Origin: Actinomycetota bacterium
Lineage (GTDB): Bacteria; Zhuqueibacterota; Zhuqueibacteria; Residuimicrobiales; Krinioviventaceae
DNA length: 16,878 nucleotides
Assembly (NCBI GenBank): GCA_011682565.1
Contig: JAACEJ010000012.1
Coordinates: 1 to 16,878 of the forward strand
Direction: 5' to 3'
How positions within the stretch are numbered: the stretch's first letter is position 1; every line of letters starts with the position of its first letter. Positions 6,239 through 13,470 of the stretch are shown piece after piece. The translations under genes were made by a program, and so were the position numbers. The notes under the pieces were generated by a model. The model made no database searches. It worked only from the letters and a program-made list of their open reading frames with translations, and was not told where the DNA came from.

Positions 6239-7570
6239 TTAGAATCGCCGTCTTCCGCGAATCTTGCCACTCTTCATAAAGCCATCATAGTGGCGCATAA
6301 GCAAGTGCGATTCAACTTGCTGCAAAGTATCCAGGGCAACACCGACGACAATAAGCAGCGATGTTCCTCCATAAAAGCTGGCAAAGTTATAAGATACATT
6401 GGTAAACTTTGCAACAACAGATGGAAAAATTGCAATAAGTGCCAGAAAAACAGATCCAGGTAAAGTAATCCGGGTCAGAATATTATCAATGAACTCGGAC
6501 GTCCTTTTACCGGGTCGCACACCGGGAATAAACCCACCCTGCTTTTTCATATTATCAGCTACATCTACCGGATTAAAAGCTATAGCCGTATAAAAATAAG
6601 TGAAAAAGACAATCATAACGCCGTAAATAATCCAGTAACTCCAGGACTGATAATCGAACAGCATATTTATGGTCATCATAAAATTGCTGTTGGGAAAAAA
6701 TTGCATCGCAGTTTGAGGAATAAACAGGATTGACTGCGCAAAAATGATCGGCATAACGCCGGCGGTATTGACTCTTAGCGGGATATGCGTGCTTTGGCCG
6801 CCGTAAATCTTACGCCCGATAACCCGCTTGGCGTACTGAACGGGTATTTTCCTCGTTCCCTGAGTTAAAAGAACAGTCCCGGCCACAGTGCCCACAAAAA
6901 TAACCCATAAAAGCAATTCTGTTATTAATGTCCTGTTACCACTCGCGACTTGCTGCAACTCATCAAAAATTGAATTTGGAAACCGGGCAATGATTCCAAT
7001 AAAGATAATCAAAGATATCCCGTTTCCTATCCCCCGCTCGGTGATCAATTCCCCCAGCCACATAATAAGGATCGTCCCGGCCGAAAGCGTTAACATGGTC
7101 AGCAAGCGAAAACCAAATCCCGGGTGAGGAACCACAAGTTGTCCTGAAGTACTGTATCCGATTCTTTCCAAAAACACACTAACGCCATAGCCCTGCATGA
7201 TAGAAATGGCAACAGTGCCATAACGGGTCAATTGAGTAATCTTTTTCCTGCCCTGCTCACCTTCTTTTTGTAATTTCTGAAAATAAGGGACAACTGCTCC
7301 AAGCAACTGGATAATAATTGAAGCAGAAATGTAGGGCATAATACCAAGAGCAAAAACGGTGGCACGCTTAAAAGCGCCACCCGCAAACAAATCGTAAAGA
7401 CCAAGCAAACCGCGCTGCGCTTGTTGGAAGTATTCCAGCAATGCCTGCGCGTTTACACCGGGGATCGGAACATGGCCGCCAACCCGATAAACGATCAGGA
7501 TAAGCGTAGTAAAAATAATGCGCTTTTTGAGTTCCGGAATCTTGAAGATACTCTGCAGACTCCCCATCAT
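6239..7570 (-). CDS. secY: Protein translocase subunit SecY
   Basis: SecY is the ten-helix inner-membrane channel of the Sec translocon. The 443-residue protein shows the first membrane segment with VGGHVPIPGVN (30-40), the plug and second helix region (about 62-90), ERGIGNGISLIIFIGI (178-193), the cytoplasmic loop GRKIYGGQSTHIPLRVN (252-268), FNPVDVADNMKKQGGFIPG (332-350), RPGKRT (352-357) and a basic C-terminus ending GRRRF. Two tandem ATG codons (7570, 7567) overlap the rplO stop TGA, giving a four- or one-base overlap and probable coupling. It is followed by adk and map, as in many bacteria. Confidence 0.99.
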   Translation of the reverse strand: MMGSLQSIFKIPELKKRIIFTTLILIVYRVGGHVPIPGVNAQALLEYFQQAQRGLLGLYDLFAGGAFKRATVFALGIMPYISASIIIQLLGAVVPYFQKLQKEGEQGRKKITQLTRYGTVAISIMQGYGVSVFLERIGYSTSGQLVVPHPGFGFRLLTMLTLSAGTILIMWLGELITERGIGNGISLIIFIGIIARFPNSIFDELQQVASGNRTLITELLLWVIFVGTVAGTVLLTQGTRKIPVQYAKRVIGRKIYGGQSTHIPLRVNTAGVMPIIFAQSILFIPQTAMQFFPNSNFMMTINMLFDYQSWSYWIIYGVMIVFFTYFYTAIAFNPVDVADNMKKQGGFIPGVRPGKRTSEFIDNILTRITLPGSVFLALIAIFPSVVAKFTNVSYNFASFYGGTSLLIVVGVALDTLQQVESHLLMRHYDGFMKSGKIRGRRRF

Positions 7571-7998
7571 AATGTGGTAGCCCTCCCGCCAACAGCTTTT
7601 ATTTTTTCGACGGCGGACCGACTAAACGCGTTGGCTGAAATTTCCAGTTTTCTGTCCAATTGCCCATCGCCTAATATTTTGACGGGGACGTTAACCTTAT
7701 TTATTAATCCGTTTTCAAAGAGAACCAGAGGATTAATTTCATCAACTTTGAGCTTGTTCAAGTCACAAAGATTAACAATTTGAACTTCTTTTTTATTAAA
7801 ATTCTTAAAACCACGTTTGGGAAGACGACGCATGATTGGCATCTGCCCGCCTTCAAACCACAAGTGCTTTTTAGAGCCGGAACGGGAACGCTGGCCTTTA
7901 TGTCCACGCCCGGAAGTTCCTCCACGAGCGCCTCCGCGTCCTATTTTCTTACGGTTTTTACGAGCCCCATCTGCATATTTTAATGTCGATAAATCCAT
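7567..7998 (-). CDS. rplO: 50S ribosomal protein L15
   Basis: L15 is a late-assembly large-subunit protein with a long basic N-terminal extension. The 143-residue protein (144 in E. coli) begins MDLSTLKYADGARKNRKK, then has the glycine-rich rRNA-binding stretch GRGGARGGTSGRGHKGQRSR (20-39) and GGQMPIMRRLPKRGF near 50-64. Start ATG 7998 is supported by GAGG five bases upstream; the frame is open for five more codons, but that beginning is not conserved. Its stop overlaps the start of secY. Confidence 0.97.
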   Translation of the reverse strand: MDLSTLKYADGARKNRKKIGRGGARGGTSGRGHKGQRSRSGSKKHLWFEGGQMPIMRRLPKRGFKNFNKKEVQIVNLCDLNKLKVDEINPLVLFENGLINKVNVPVKILGDGQLDRKLEISANAFSRSAVEKIKAVGGRATTL

Positions 7999-8042
7999 TT
8001 CTTCCTCAAACAAATTATATTAAGCAATAAACAGACGAATCA

Positions 8043-8237
8043 CTACAGTTCTTCAACGGAAACGAGATGTGAGATTCGATTGATCATTCCACGAATCACA
8101 GGAGTGTCCGAATGGACAACACTTTGATTTAATTTTCGCAAGCCTAACGCTTTGGCCGTAGCCTTCTGATTGGCCAATCGTTTAATTGTGCTGCGCTTTA
8201 AAGTAATTTTTAATTGTTTTACTTTTTTCTTTGCCAT
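8043..8237 (-). CDS. rpmD: 50S ribosomal protein L30
   Basis: L30 is a small large-subunit protein, missing in some bacterial phyla. The 64-residue product has a basic start MAKKKVKQLKITLKRS and the central LGLRKLNQSVVHSDTPVIRGMI, where LGL-KLN and the D-P-RGMI pattern are family marks, then ISHLVSVEEL. AGGA lies eight bases before the ATG. It is in its usual place between rpsE (25-base gap) and rplO (44-base gap). Confidence 0.96.
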   Translation of the reverse strand: MAKKKVKQLKITLKRSTIKRLANQKATAKALGLRKLNQSVVHSDTPVIRGMINRISHLVSVEEL

Positions 8238-8262
8238 TGAGCAATTCCTAATACATCAATTT

Positions 8263-8796
8263 CTATTCTTCTACAGTGTCTTTGACTTTAGGTACAGTAT
8301 TAAAAACCCTCATCACCGAAAGGCCTCGCTTTCGAGCTACGCTCTGAACGTCCATCAGGTTCTCAAGCGCAACCATTGTGGCTTTGACCACATTATGAGG
8401 ATTTGCAGAACCACGGCTCTTTGTAAGAACATCTGTAATACCAACCGCTTCCATGATAGCGCGAACAGGGCCACCGGCGATCACACCTGTACCAGGGGCA
8501 GCAGGTTTCAAAAAGACCCGACCTGCACCATACTTACCCTCAATCTCGTGGGTTAAAGTACCATTTAAAAGTGGTACAAGGATGAGATTTTTCTTTGCGA
8601 CTTCAGTGCCTTTTGAGATAGAATCAGCGACTTCGTTCGCTTTTCCAAGACCGACACCAACATGTCCCTTGCCATCGCCAACAACAATAATTGCGTTAAA
8701 ACTGAATCTCCTACCGCCTTTGACAACTTTGGCGACGCGATTGACATGAACTACTTTTTCGTTTAGGTCTAATTCGTTGGGATTTATTCTATCCAA
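8263..8796 (-). CDS. rpsE: 30S ribosomal protein S5
   Basis: S5 sits near the decoding centre and mRNA entry and influences translational accuracy. The 177 residues show the double-stranded RNA-binding-like domain with KVVKGGRRFSFNAIIVVGDG (23-42), including the KGGRR loop tied to spectinomycin resistance in other species, then GHVGVGLGKANEV (44-56), and the C-terminal domain with PAAPGTGVIAGGPVRAIME (about 98-116). The start is TTG with AGGAG ten bases upstream; the opening MDRINPNELDLNEKVV matches the family, and no ATG or GTG is available nearby. Confidence 0.97.
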   Translation of the reverse strand: MDRINPNELDLNEKVVHVNRVAKVVKGGRRFSFNAIIVVGDGKGHVGVGLGKANEVADSISKGTEVAKKNLILVPLLNGTLTHEIEGKYGAGRVFLKPAAPGTGVIAGGPVRAIMEAVGITDVLTKSRGSANPHNVVKATMVALENLMDVQSVARKRGLSVMRVFNTVPKVKDTVEE

Positions 8797-8806
8797 ATCC
8801 TTACAA

Positions 8807-8811
8807 CTCCT
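8807..8811 (-). promoter_or_regulatory. Ribosome binding site for the TTG start of rpsE
   Basis: AGGAG on the minus strand ends ten bases before TTG 8796. A second GGA one base before the TTG is too close to function. The spacing is longer than at the other TTG starts in this cluster, where it is five or six bases. Confidence 0.7.
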
Positions 8812-8833
8812 TTTTCACAATTGTTAGAAATAA

Positions 8834-9205
8834 TTAAAAGTCCAAGCCACCTTCTCGTGCGCCTTCGGCCAATGCTTTTACACGACCGTGATACAAGTAA
8901 CCGGCGCGATCAAAGATAATTGATTTCACTTTCTTCTTGGCCGCCAATTTTGCAACCAATTTTCCGACCTCTTTAGCTTGTTCAACCTTGGAAACGCCCT
9001 TAATCCCGGCTGCGATATCCTTTGACAAAGAAGATGCAGTTGAAATCGTTCGACGACCGTCATCATCTACAATTTGGGCATAAATGTGCTTATTGCTTCG
9101 ATGCACGACCAAACGAGGTCTTTCTTTCGTCCCTCGAATCTGTTTCAGAATGTGCTTTCTTCGACGTTCCCTGGCTAATTTTTTTCCTAAAATCCTGTCT
9201 GGCAT
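8834..9205 (-). CDS. rplR: 50S ribosomal protein L18
   Basis: L18 binds 5S rRNA in the central protuberance. The 123-residue protein has a basic N-terminus (RERRRKHILKQIRGTKERPRL), the RLVVHRSNKHIYAQIVDD strand region (29-46) and the C-terminal FDRAGYLYHGRVKALAEGAR motif, ending GGLDF. The ATG is preceded only by a weak GATGAG eight bases upstream. It lies between rplF (43-base gap) and rpsE (37-base gap). Confidence 0.97.
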   Translation of the reverse strand: MPDRILGKKLARERRRKHILKQIRGTKERPRLVVHRSNKHIYAQIVDDDGRRTISTASSLSKDIAAGIKGVSKVEQAKEVGKLVAKLAAKKKVKSIIFDRAGYLYHGRVKALAEGAREGGLDF

Positions 9206-9248
9206 GATTATTACTCATCATTCAAATTTAATCACATATTCAATAATT

Positions 9249-9785
9249 TTAAGCAGCAGTTTTTCCTGCCTTCTTTCTCACAACTTCGTCGGCATATCGA
9301 ATTCCCTTGCCTTTGTAAGGCTCGGGGGGGCGAAAGGAACGTATTTTTGCGGCAACTTGCCCAACCAGGACTTTATCGATACCGCGAATAATAACTACGT
9401 TGTTCCCCTCTACCGCAACTTCAATACTTTCGGGCGGTACATAAAGGATTTGATGCGAGTATCCAACAGAGATGAGCAGTTTTTTCCCTTTCAATTCCGC
9501 ACGATAACCTACACCAACAATTTCGAGCCTTTTTTCAAAGCCGGATGTAATACCTTGTATAATATTCGCAACAAGAGTTCGTGAAAGCCCATGTAGCGAA
9601 CGATGCTCTTTGCTTTCAGAAGGTCTATCAACAGTCAACGTCCCATCCTTTAGTGTCAATTTCATGTCCGGATGTATCTGTACGGCAAGCTCGCCCTTTG
9701 GGCCTTTTGCCGTAACATAGTTATCTTTGAAATCAATCGACACACCGTCGGGGATGGATATGGGTATTTTTCCAACTCTTGACAC
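9249..9785 (-). CDS. rplF: 50S ribosomal protein L6
   Basis: L6 is a two-domain large-subunit protein near the factor-binding site. The 178 residues begin MSRVGKIPISIPDGV, contain VTAKGPKGEL (28-37) and GVGYRAELKGKKL (about 92-104), and end with the signature RPPEPYKGKGIRYADE plus a basic tail. The start codon is GTG, six bases after AGGAG, and no alternative ATG lies near. A run of seven C on the coding strand within the RPPEP codons keeps the frame. It follows rpsH by 20 bases. Confidence 0.97.
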   Translation of the reverse strand: MSRVGKIPISIPDGVSIDFKDNYVTAKGPKGELAVQIHPDMKLTLKDGTLTVDRPSESKEHRSLHGLSRTLVANIIQGITSGFEKRLEIVGVGYRAELKGKKLLISVGYSHQILYVPPESIEVAVEGNNVVIIRGIDKVLVGQVAAKIRSFRPPEPYKGKGIRYADEVVRKKAGKTAA

Positions 9786-9791
9786 AACGTT

Positions 9792-9796
9792 CTCCT
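9792..9796 (-). promoter_or_regulatory. Ribosome binding site for the GTG start of rplF
   Basis: AGGAG on the minus strand, six bases before GTG 9785; the following codons give the conserved SRVGK opening of L6. Confidence 0.8.
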
Positions 9797-9805
9797 AGTT
9801 TAAGT

Positions 9806-10204
9806 TTACCAGATATAGCAAAGGATTTCTCCACCAACACCGGCTCGTCGAGCTTCTTGACCCGTCATTACGCCTTTGGATGTCGTTAGTATCGAAACGC
9901 CAAGGTTGTTAAAAACCCTCGGTATTGTTTTTTGATTAACATAACGACGAAATCCCGGTTTGCTTATACGTTGTAATCCGGTAATCACACTTGTATTATT
10001 CTCATCGTATTTCAAGTAGATTCGAATGACGCCCTGTTTTCCATCATCAATAAAAACATGGCTTTTGATATATGCCTCTTCCTGCAATATCTTTGTCATT
10101 TGCTTTTTCAAATTTGAAGACGGAATATCTACTTTGCGATGTTTTGCCCTGCTCGCATTCCTGATTCTTGTCAGATAATCTGCGATGGGATCAGTGTTTG
10201 ACAT
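9806..10204 (-). CDS. rpsH: 30S ribosomal protein S8
   Basis: S8 binds the central domain of 16S rRNA and, in E. coli, represses the spc operon by binding its mRNA. The 132-residue protein begins MSNTDPIADYLTRIRNASRAKH and ends with the motif LTTSKGVMTGQEARRAGVGGEILCYIW. Start ATG 10204 has GGAG seven bases upstream; six more in-frame codons upstream are not conserved. The 66-base spacer before it is long for this cluster and can fold a small hairpin. Confidence 0.98.
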   Translation of the reverse strand: MSNTDPIADYLTRIRNASRAKHRKVDIPSSNLKKQMTKILQEEAYIKSHVFIDDGKQGVIRIYLKYDENNTSVITGLQRISKPGFRRYVNQKTIPRVFNNLGVSILTTSKGVMTGQEARRAGVGGEILCYIW

Positions 10205-10270
10205 GTAATTTCTCCCTAACAACCCAATATTCGGCTGAAACTAATTAAACAAAATCTCATATAAATCGAG

Positions 10271-10456
10271 CTACCAGCTTGCTTTGGTAACGCCGGGTAT
10301 TTTACCTTCCAAAGCAAGTTCACGAAAACAGAGTCTGCAAACTCCATATTTTCTATAGTATGCTCTTGGGCGCCCACAGCGGGAACAGCGGTTGTACTTC
10401 CTTACCTTAAATTTGGGTTCTTTTTGTGCTTTTACGATTAAAGCTTTTTTAGCCAA
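10271..10456 (-). CDS. rpsN: 30S ribosomal protein S14, zinc-binding type
   Basis: S14 is a head protein of the small subunit. This is the short metal-binding form: exactly 61 residues with C24, C27, C40 and C43 in two C-X2-C pairs, the same positions as in Thermus. It begins MAKKALIVKAQ and ends GKIPGVTKASW. The start is TTG 10456, five bases after AAGGAG; a GTG one codon upstream is only two bases from the site and would add one residue. It sits between rplE (33 bases) and rpsH (66 bases). Confidence 0.97.
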   Translation of the reverse strand: MAKKALIVKAQKEPKFKVRKYNRCSRCGRPRAYYRKYGVCRLCFRELALEGKIPGVTKASW

Positions 10457-10461
10457 CACAA

Positions 10462-10467
10462 CTCCTT
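10462..10467 (-). promoter_or_regulatory. Ribosome binding site selecting the TTG start of rpsN
   Basis: AAGGAG on the minus strand lies five bases before TTG 10456 and two bases before GTG 10459. The spacing and the 61-residue product both favour TTG. Confidence 0.7.
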
Positions 10468-10489
10468 GCGAATTTGTGAAATAAAATGA

Positions 10490-11056
10490 TTAAGATCTCT
10501 TGATAAACGGCATTCCGAATTCTTTTAGCAACTCGTATGCCTCTTCATCAGTTTTCGCGGTTGTCACAATTGTAATATTGAAACCGCGGATTTTTTCAAT
10601 TTTATCATAGTCGATTTCAGGAAACACAATTTGCTCTTTGATAGACATATTGTAATTTCCTCTGCCATCAAATTTAATCGGCAAGCCGCGAAAATCGCGT
10701 ACCCGCGGAACCGCAATGCTAACCAGGCGCTGCAAGAACTCATACATCATGTACTTGCGCAAATTAACGCTACAACCAATTGGCATGCCTGCTCTCAACT
10801 TAAAATTAGAGATAGCCTTCTTTGCCCTGCGAATAACCGGCTTTTGACCAGTTATTTTCGCAAGTTCCTCGGCAGCCGCTTCGACATGCTTCGAGCTTTC
10901 CGTTCCATCTCCAACCCCCATATTCACAACTATTTTCTCAAGACGAGGTACCTGCATCACATTTTTATAATTAAACTTTTTGTGCATGTGCGATATTATT
11001 TCGTCTTTATATAGTTTTAGAAAATCCGGTACGTACTTTTTTTCTTTGGTAGCCAT
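10490..11056 (-). CDS. rplE: 50S ribosomal protein L5
   Basis: L5 binds 5S rRNA and contacts P-site tRNA. The 188-residue product is a few residues longer than the 179 of E. coli because of the N-terminal MATKEKKYVPDF. Family motifs follow: MQVPRLEKIVVNMGVG (34-49), GQKPVIRRAKKAISNFKLR (70-88), GMPIGCSVNLR and VPRVRDFRGLP, GRGNYNMSIKEQ, and the C-terminal EEAYELLKEFGMPF. The ATG has only a weak GGAT eight bases upstream, in the 16-base gap after rplX, so translation may be coupled to rplX. Confidence 0.98.
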   Translation of the reverse strand: MATKEKKYVPDFLKLYKDEIISHMHKKFNYKNVMQVPRLEKIVVNMGVGDGTESSKHVEAAAEELAKITGQKPVIRRAKKAISNFKLRAGMPIGCSVNLRKYMMYEFLQRLVSIAVPRVRDFRGLPIKFDGRGNYNMSIKEQIVFPEIDYDKIEKIRGFNITIVTTAKTDEEAYELLKEFGMPFIKRS

Positions 11057-11072
11057 TTTTTAAAATCCAACA

Positions 11073-11408
11073 TTAATTTGAAGAAACCAGCATTTCACCA
11101 CATCTTTTGCAAATGCGTACCCGGTTTTTTCGCTGTTGTGCTTCATCGAAAACAACCACAGTACCCATTCGGCTCGGCGTATTGCACTTTGGACAGATAA
11201 CCATAATGTTCGCAACATGGATTGGTGCCTCTTTTTCAACAATACCGCCTTGAGGATTTTGCTGCGTAGGTCTGGAGTGTTTCTTTATAAAATTCACTCC
11301 TTCAACAATAACACGATCCTCTTCAGGAAAGACCTTGAGAACCTTTCCTTTTTTTCCTTTATAATTTCCTGCTAAAACCAGGACTTGATCATTTCTTCTT
11401 ACACGCAT
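11073..11408 (-). CDS. rplX: 50S ribosomal protein L24 with zinc ribbon
   Basis: L24 is an early assembly protein. The 111 residues start with the KOW motif region (RRNDQVLVLAGNYKGKKGKVL, 4-24), then GVNFIKKHSRPTQQNPQGGIV. The C-terminus keeps four cysteines, C72, C75, C100 and C103, in two C-X2-C pairs, a zinc ribbon that is lost or degenerate in many bacteria. The ATG has a weak GAG-type binding site. It lies between rplN (38 bases) and rplE (16 bases). Confidence 0.97.
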   Translation of the reverse strand: MRVRRNDQVLVLAGNYKGKKGKVLKVFPEEDRVIVEGVNFIKKHSRPTQQNPQGGIVEKEAPIHVANIMVICPKCNTPSRMGTVVVFDEAQQRKNRVRICKRCGEMLVSSN

Positions 11409-11446
11409 TTGAAAGCTCGCCTTTTATGGCCAATAATTTACGTTTT

Positions 11447-11815
11447 CTATAGAACTTCGGGTGCCAGAGATACAATTTTCATGAATTGTTTTTCACGTAA
11501 CTCACGCGCCACCGGACCAAAGATACGCGTCCCTTTAGGTTCCATCGCATCATTAATAAGAACGGCCGCGTTCTCATCAAAGCGAATGTAGGAGCCATCT
11601 TTGCGTCGTTTTTCTTTTTTTGTACGCACGATCACTGCCTTGCTGACCTCGCCCTTTTTTACAGGGCTATTGGGTATTGCCTGCTTAACAGAGACAACTA
11701 TAATATCTCCAACAGATGCATATTTTCTTTTTGACCCGCCAAGAACACGAATGCACATCACTTTTTTCGCACCGGTGTTATCAGCTACATTTAACCGACT
11801 AGATTCCTGGATCAT
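11447..11815 (-). CDS. rplN: 50S ribosomal protein L14
   Basis: L14 lies on the subunit interface and forms an intersubunit bridge. The 122-residue length equals the common bacterial one. It begins MIQESSRLNVADNTGAKKVMC, with VRTKKEKRRKDGSYIRFDENAAVLIN in the middle (residues 69-94) and RIFGPVARELRE near the end. AAGGA lies seven bases before the ATG. It opens the spc part of the cluster, 40 bases after rpsQ, with no obvious promoter in that gap. Confidence 0.98.
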   Translation of the reverse strand: MIQESSRLNVADNTGAKKVMCIRVLGGSKRKYASVGDIIVVSVKQAIPNSPVKKGEVSKAVIVRTKKEKRRKDGSYIRFDENAAVLINDAMEPKGTRIFGPVARELREKQFMKIVSLAPEVL

Positions 11816-11855
11816 TATTCATTCCTTCTACTTCACAATTGCAGAGATAGTAAAG

Positions 11856-12110
11856 TTATTTGGCTTTCTCTAGTATTTCGATCAAGCGCCACCGTTTACT
11901 TTTGCTCAAAGGTCTCGTTTCCATGATCTTGACTACATCACCTACATGGCTGTCATTATTTTCATCATGAGCCATGAATTTTGTCGTTTTTCTCACATAC
12001 TTTTTGTAAAGTGGGTGTTTGATATTTCGTTGCACTTGAATAACGCGACTCTTATCCATCTTGTCGCTTGAGACAACGCCAACTTTAACTTTTCTATGTG
12101 CTCGTTCCAC
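11856..12110 (-). CDS. rpsQ: 30S ribosomal protein S17
   Basis: S17 is an OB-fold small-subunit protein that binds the 5' domain of 16S rRNA. The 84 residues contain GVVSSDKMDKSRVIQV (11-26), RNIKHPLYKKYVRKTTKFMAHDE and the ETRPLSKSKRWRLIEIL motif near the end. The start is GTG, eight bases after GGAG; the family usually begins with a few residues before the RKVKVG strand, which fits. It follows rpmC by 47 bases and ends the S10 part of the cluster. Confidence 0.97.
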   Translation of the reverse strand: MERAHRKVKVGVVSSDKMDKSRVIQVQRNIKHPLYKKYVRKTTKFMAHDENNDSHVGDVVKIMETRPLSKSKRWRLIEILEKAK

Positions 12111-12118
12111 TATAAATT

Positions 12119-12122
12119 CTCC
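12119..12122 (-). promoter_or_regulatory. Ribosome binding site for the GTG start of rpsQ
   Basis: GGAG on the minus strand, eight bases before GTG 12110. No in-frame ATG lies near the conserved beginning of S17. Confidence 0.7.
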
Positions 12123-12157
12123 AAAATCCCAAAATTATTATTACTTGAATGGCTCAG

Positions 12158-12358
12158 TCAACTTCTCATACCGGATTCATATTCATGGATCACGGTCTTT
12201 AGCCTTGCAATATCACGCCTTACCATTCGTATTCGAAGCGGGTTGTCTAGCTGGTGAGTTGAATGCTGAATACGAAGATTTTCAAATTCTTCTTCAGCAT
12301 CCTCGAGTCGTATTTCCAACTCATCCAGAGACAATTGTTTTATTTCATCCATCTTCAT
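12158..12358 (-). CDS. rpmC: 50S ribosomal protein L29
   Basis: L29 is a small two-helix protein near the exit tunnel, part of the docking site for trigger factor and SRP. The 66 residues show the two-helix pattern: LSLDELEIRLEDAEEEFENLRIQH (9-32), then NPLRIRMVRRDIARLKTVI (39-57). The ATG at 12358 has GGAG nine bases upstream inside the last codons of rplP; an ATG two codons later is also possible but farther from it. Only four bases separate it from rplP. Confidence 0.95.
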   Translation of the reverse strand: MKMDEIKQLSLDELEIRLEDAEEEFENLRIQHSTHQLDNPLRIRMVRRDIARLKTVIHEYESGMRS

Positions 12359-12362
12359 GCTA

Positions 12363-12782
12363 TTATTCTCCGAAATCCGAGGTGGTCACAAACTTTGTCT
12401 TTAAAGGGAGTTTATGTGCGGCAAGCCGCAATGCCTCTTTTGCGATACTTTCAGACACACCGTCAAGCTCGAAAATAATTCTTCCGGGCTTTACAACGGC
12501 AACCCAATATTCCGGAGCGCCCTTGCCTTTTCCCATTCTGGTTTCTGCAGGCTTTTTGGTGCATGGCTTGTCAGGAAAAATACGAATCCAGACTTTGCCG
12601 GTTCTCTTGACATATCGAGTCATGGCAACACGCGCAGCTTCTATCTGCCTGGCGGTAATCCAATGAGGATCTAAGGCTTTCAATCCAAATTGACCAAAAG
12701 CCAAGCGCGATCCACGAACCGCTTTCCCGGTCATACGGCCACGTTGCTGTTTTCTATATTTCACTCTTTTTGGCATTAACAT
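12363..12782 (-). CDS. rplP: 50S ribosomal protein L16
   Basis: L16 helps position the A-site tRNA near the peptidyl transferase centre. The 139 residues begin MLMPKRVKYRKQQRGRM, carry the segment ALDPHWITARQIEAAR (36-51) and the RMGKGKG motif (82-88). R82 corresponds to the arginine that is hydroxylated in E. coli L16. Start 12782 has GGAG ten bases upstream and gives the widespread MLMPKRVK opening; ATG 12776 is the alternative. It lies between rpsC and rpmC. Confidence 0.98.
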   Translation of the reverse strand: MLMPKRVKYRKQQRGRMTGKAVRGSRLAFGQFGLKALDPHWITARQIEAARVAMTRYVKRTGKVWIRIFPDKPCTKKPAETRMGKGKGAPEYWVAVVKPGRIIFELDGVSESIAKEALRLAAHKLPLKTKFVTTSDFGE

Positions 12783-12806
12783 AAACTACAATCTCCACAA
12801 ATATCT

Positions 12807-13445
12807 TTAAATCATTTGATCACCGATAACTTCGCCTCGGCAAATCCATACCTTAACACCTATCGTCCCATAAGTTGTTTTGGAGATGGCCGTGGCGTAG
12901 TCGATGTCAGCCCTTAATGTATGCAAAGGAATGCGGCCTTCTTTGTATTGCTCACGTCGAGCCATTTCAGCCCCGCCAAGTCGTCCTGCGCAACTGATAC
13001 GAATTCCCTCTGCTCCCATTCTCATTGCGGACATGATCGCTTTTTTCATTGCACGACGAAAAGAAACTTTTCCGGCCAATTGGCTGGCAATGTTCTCAGC
13101 CACAAGAAAAGCATCCAGTTCCGGCCGTTTAATCTCATTAATATTCAGTTGAATATCTTTCGATGTTACCCTCTGCAACTCTTCGCGCAGTTTGTCCACC
13201 TCACTGCCCTTTCGACCAATAACAATGCCGGGCCTTGCTGTATGAATGGTGAGGGTGATTTTTTTGGGCGTTCTTTCGATTTCGATTCGGGAAATACTCG
13301 CACGTTGTAATCTGTTACGAATATATTTCCGTAGCATTAAATCTTCTTTTAACTTTTTATCGAAATTCTTTTCATCGAACCATTTTGAATCCCAGCTCCT
13401 GATAACACCAAGCCTGAAACCTATAGGATTTGTTTTTTGTCCCAA
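12807..13445 (-). CDS. rpsC: 30S ribosomal protein S3
   Basis: S3 forms part of the mRNA entry tunnel and its helicase activity. The 212 residues begin MGQKTNPIGFRLGVIRSWDS. The KH domain carries the GRKG loop (77-80), followed by FRRAMKKAI with the basic residues that line the mRNA path (R130, R131, K134), and CAGRLGGAEMARRE (152-165). The start is TTG, six bases after AGGAG, and gives exactly the canonical MGQKTNP opening. It lies 25 bases after rplV and 24 before rplP. Confidence 0.98.
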   Translation of the reverse strand: MGQKTNPIGFRLGVIRSWDSKWFDEKNFDKKLKEDLMLRKYIRNRLQRASISRIEIERTPKKITLTIHTARPGIVIGRKGSEVDKLREELQRVTSKDIQLNINEIKRPELDAFLVAENIASQLAGKVSFRRAMKKAIMSAMRMGAEGIRISCAGRLGGAEMARREQYKEGRIPLHTLRADIDYATAISKTTYGTIGVKVWICRGEVIGDQMI

Positions 13446-13451
13446 ACCTAT

Positions 13452-13456
13452 CTCCT
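13452..13456 (-). promoter_or_regulatory. Ribosome binding site for the TTG start of rpsC
   Basis: AGGAG on the minus strand, six bases before TTG 13445, whose next codons encode the invariant GQKTNP of S3. Confidence 0.85.
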
Positions 13457-13470
13457 ACAATAAGAACACG

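Noticed and set aside
6008..6463. 151-codon plus-strand open frame across the adk-secY junction
   Set aside because: It is antisense to two clear conserved genes, and its sequence looks like a shadow translation.
9323..9332. Run of seven G (seven C in the coding sense) in rplF as a possible frameshift
   Set aside because: The frame continues correctly through the conserved RPPEPYKGKG motif on both sides, so the gene is intact.
12061..12666. 201-codon plus-strand open frame opposite rplP, rpmC and rpsQ
   Set aside because: It is long only because the minus-strand genes leave few stops in that frame; it shows no motif and no ribosome binding site.
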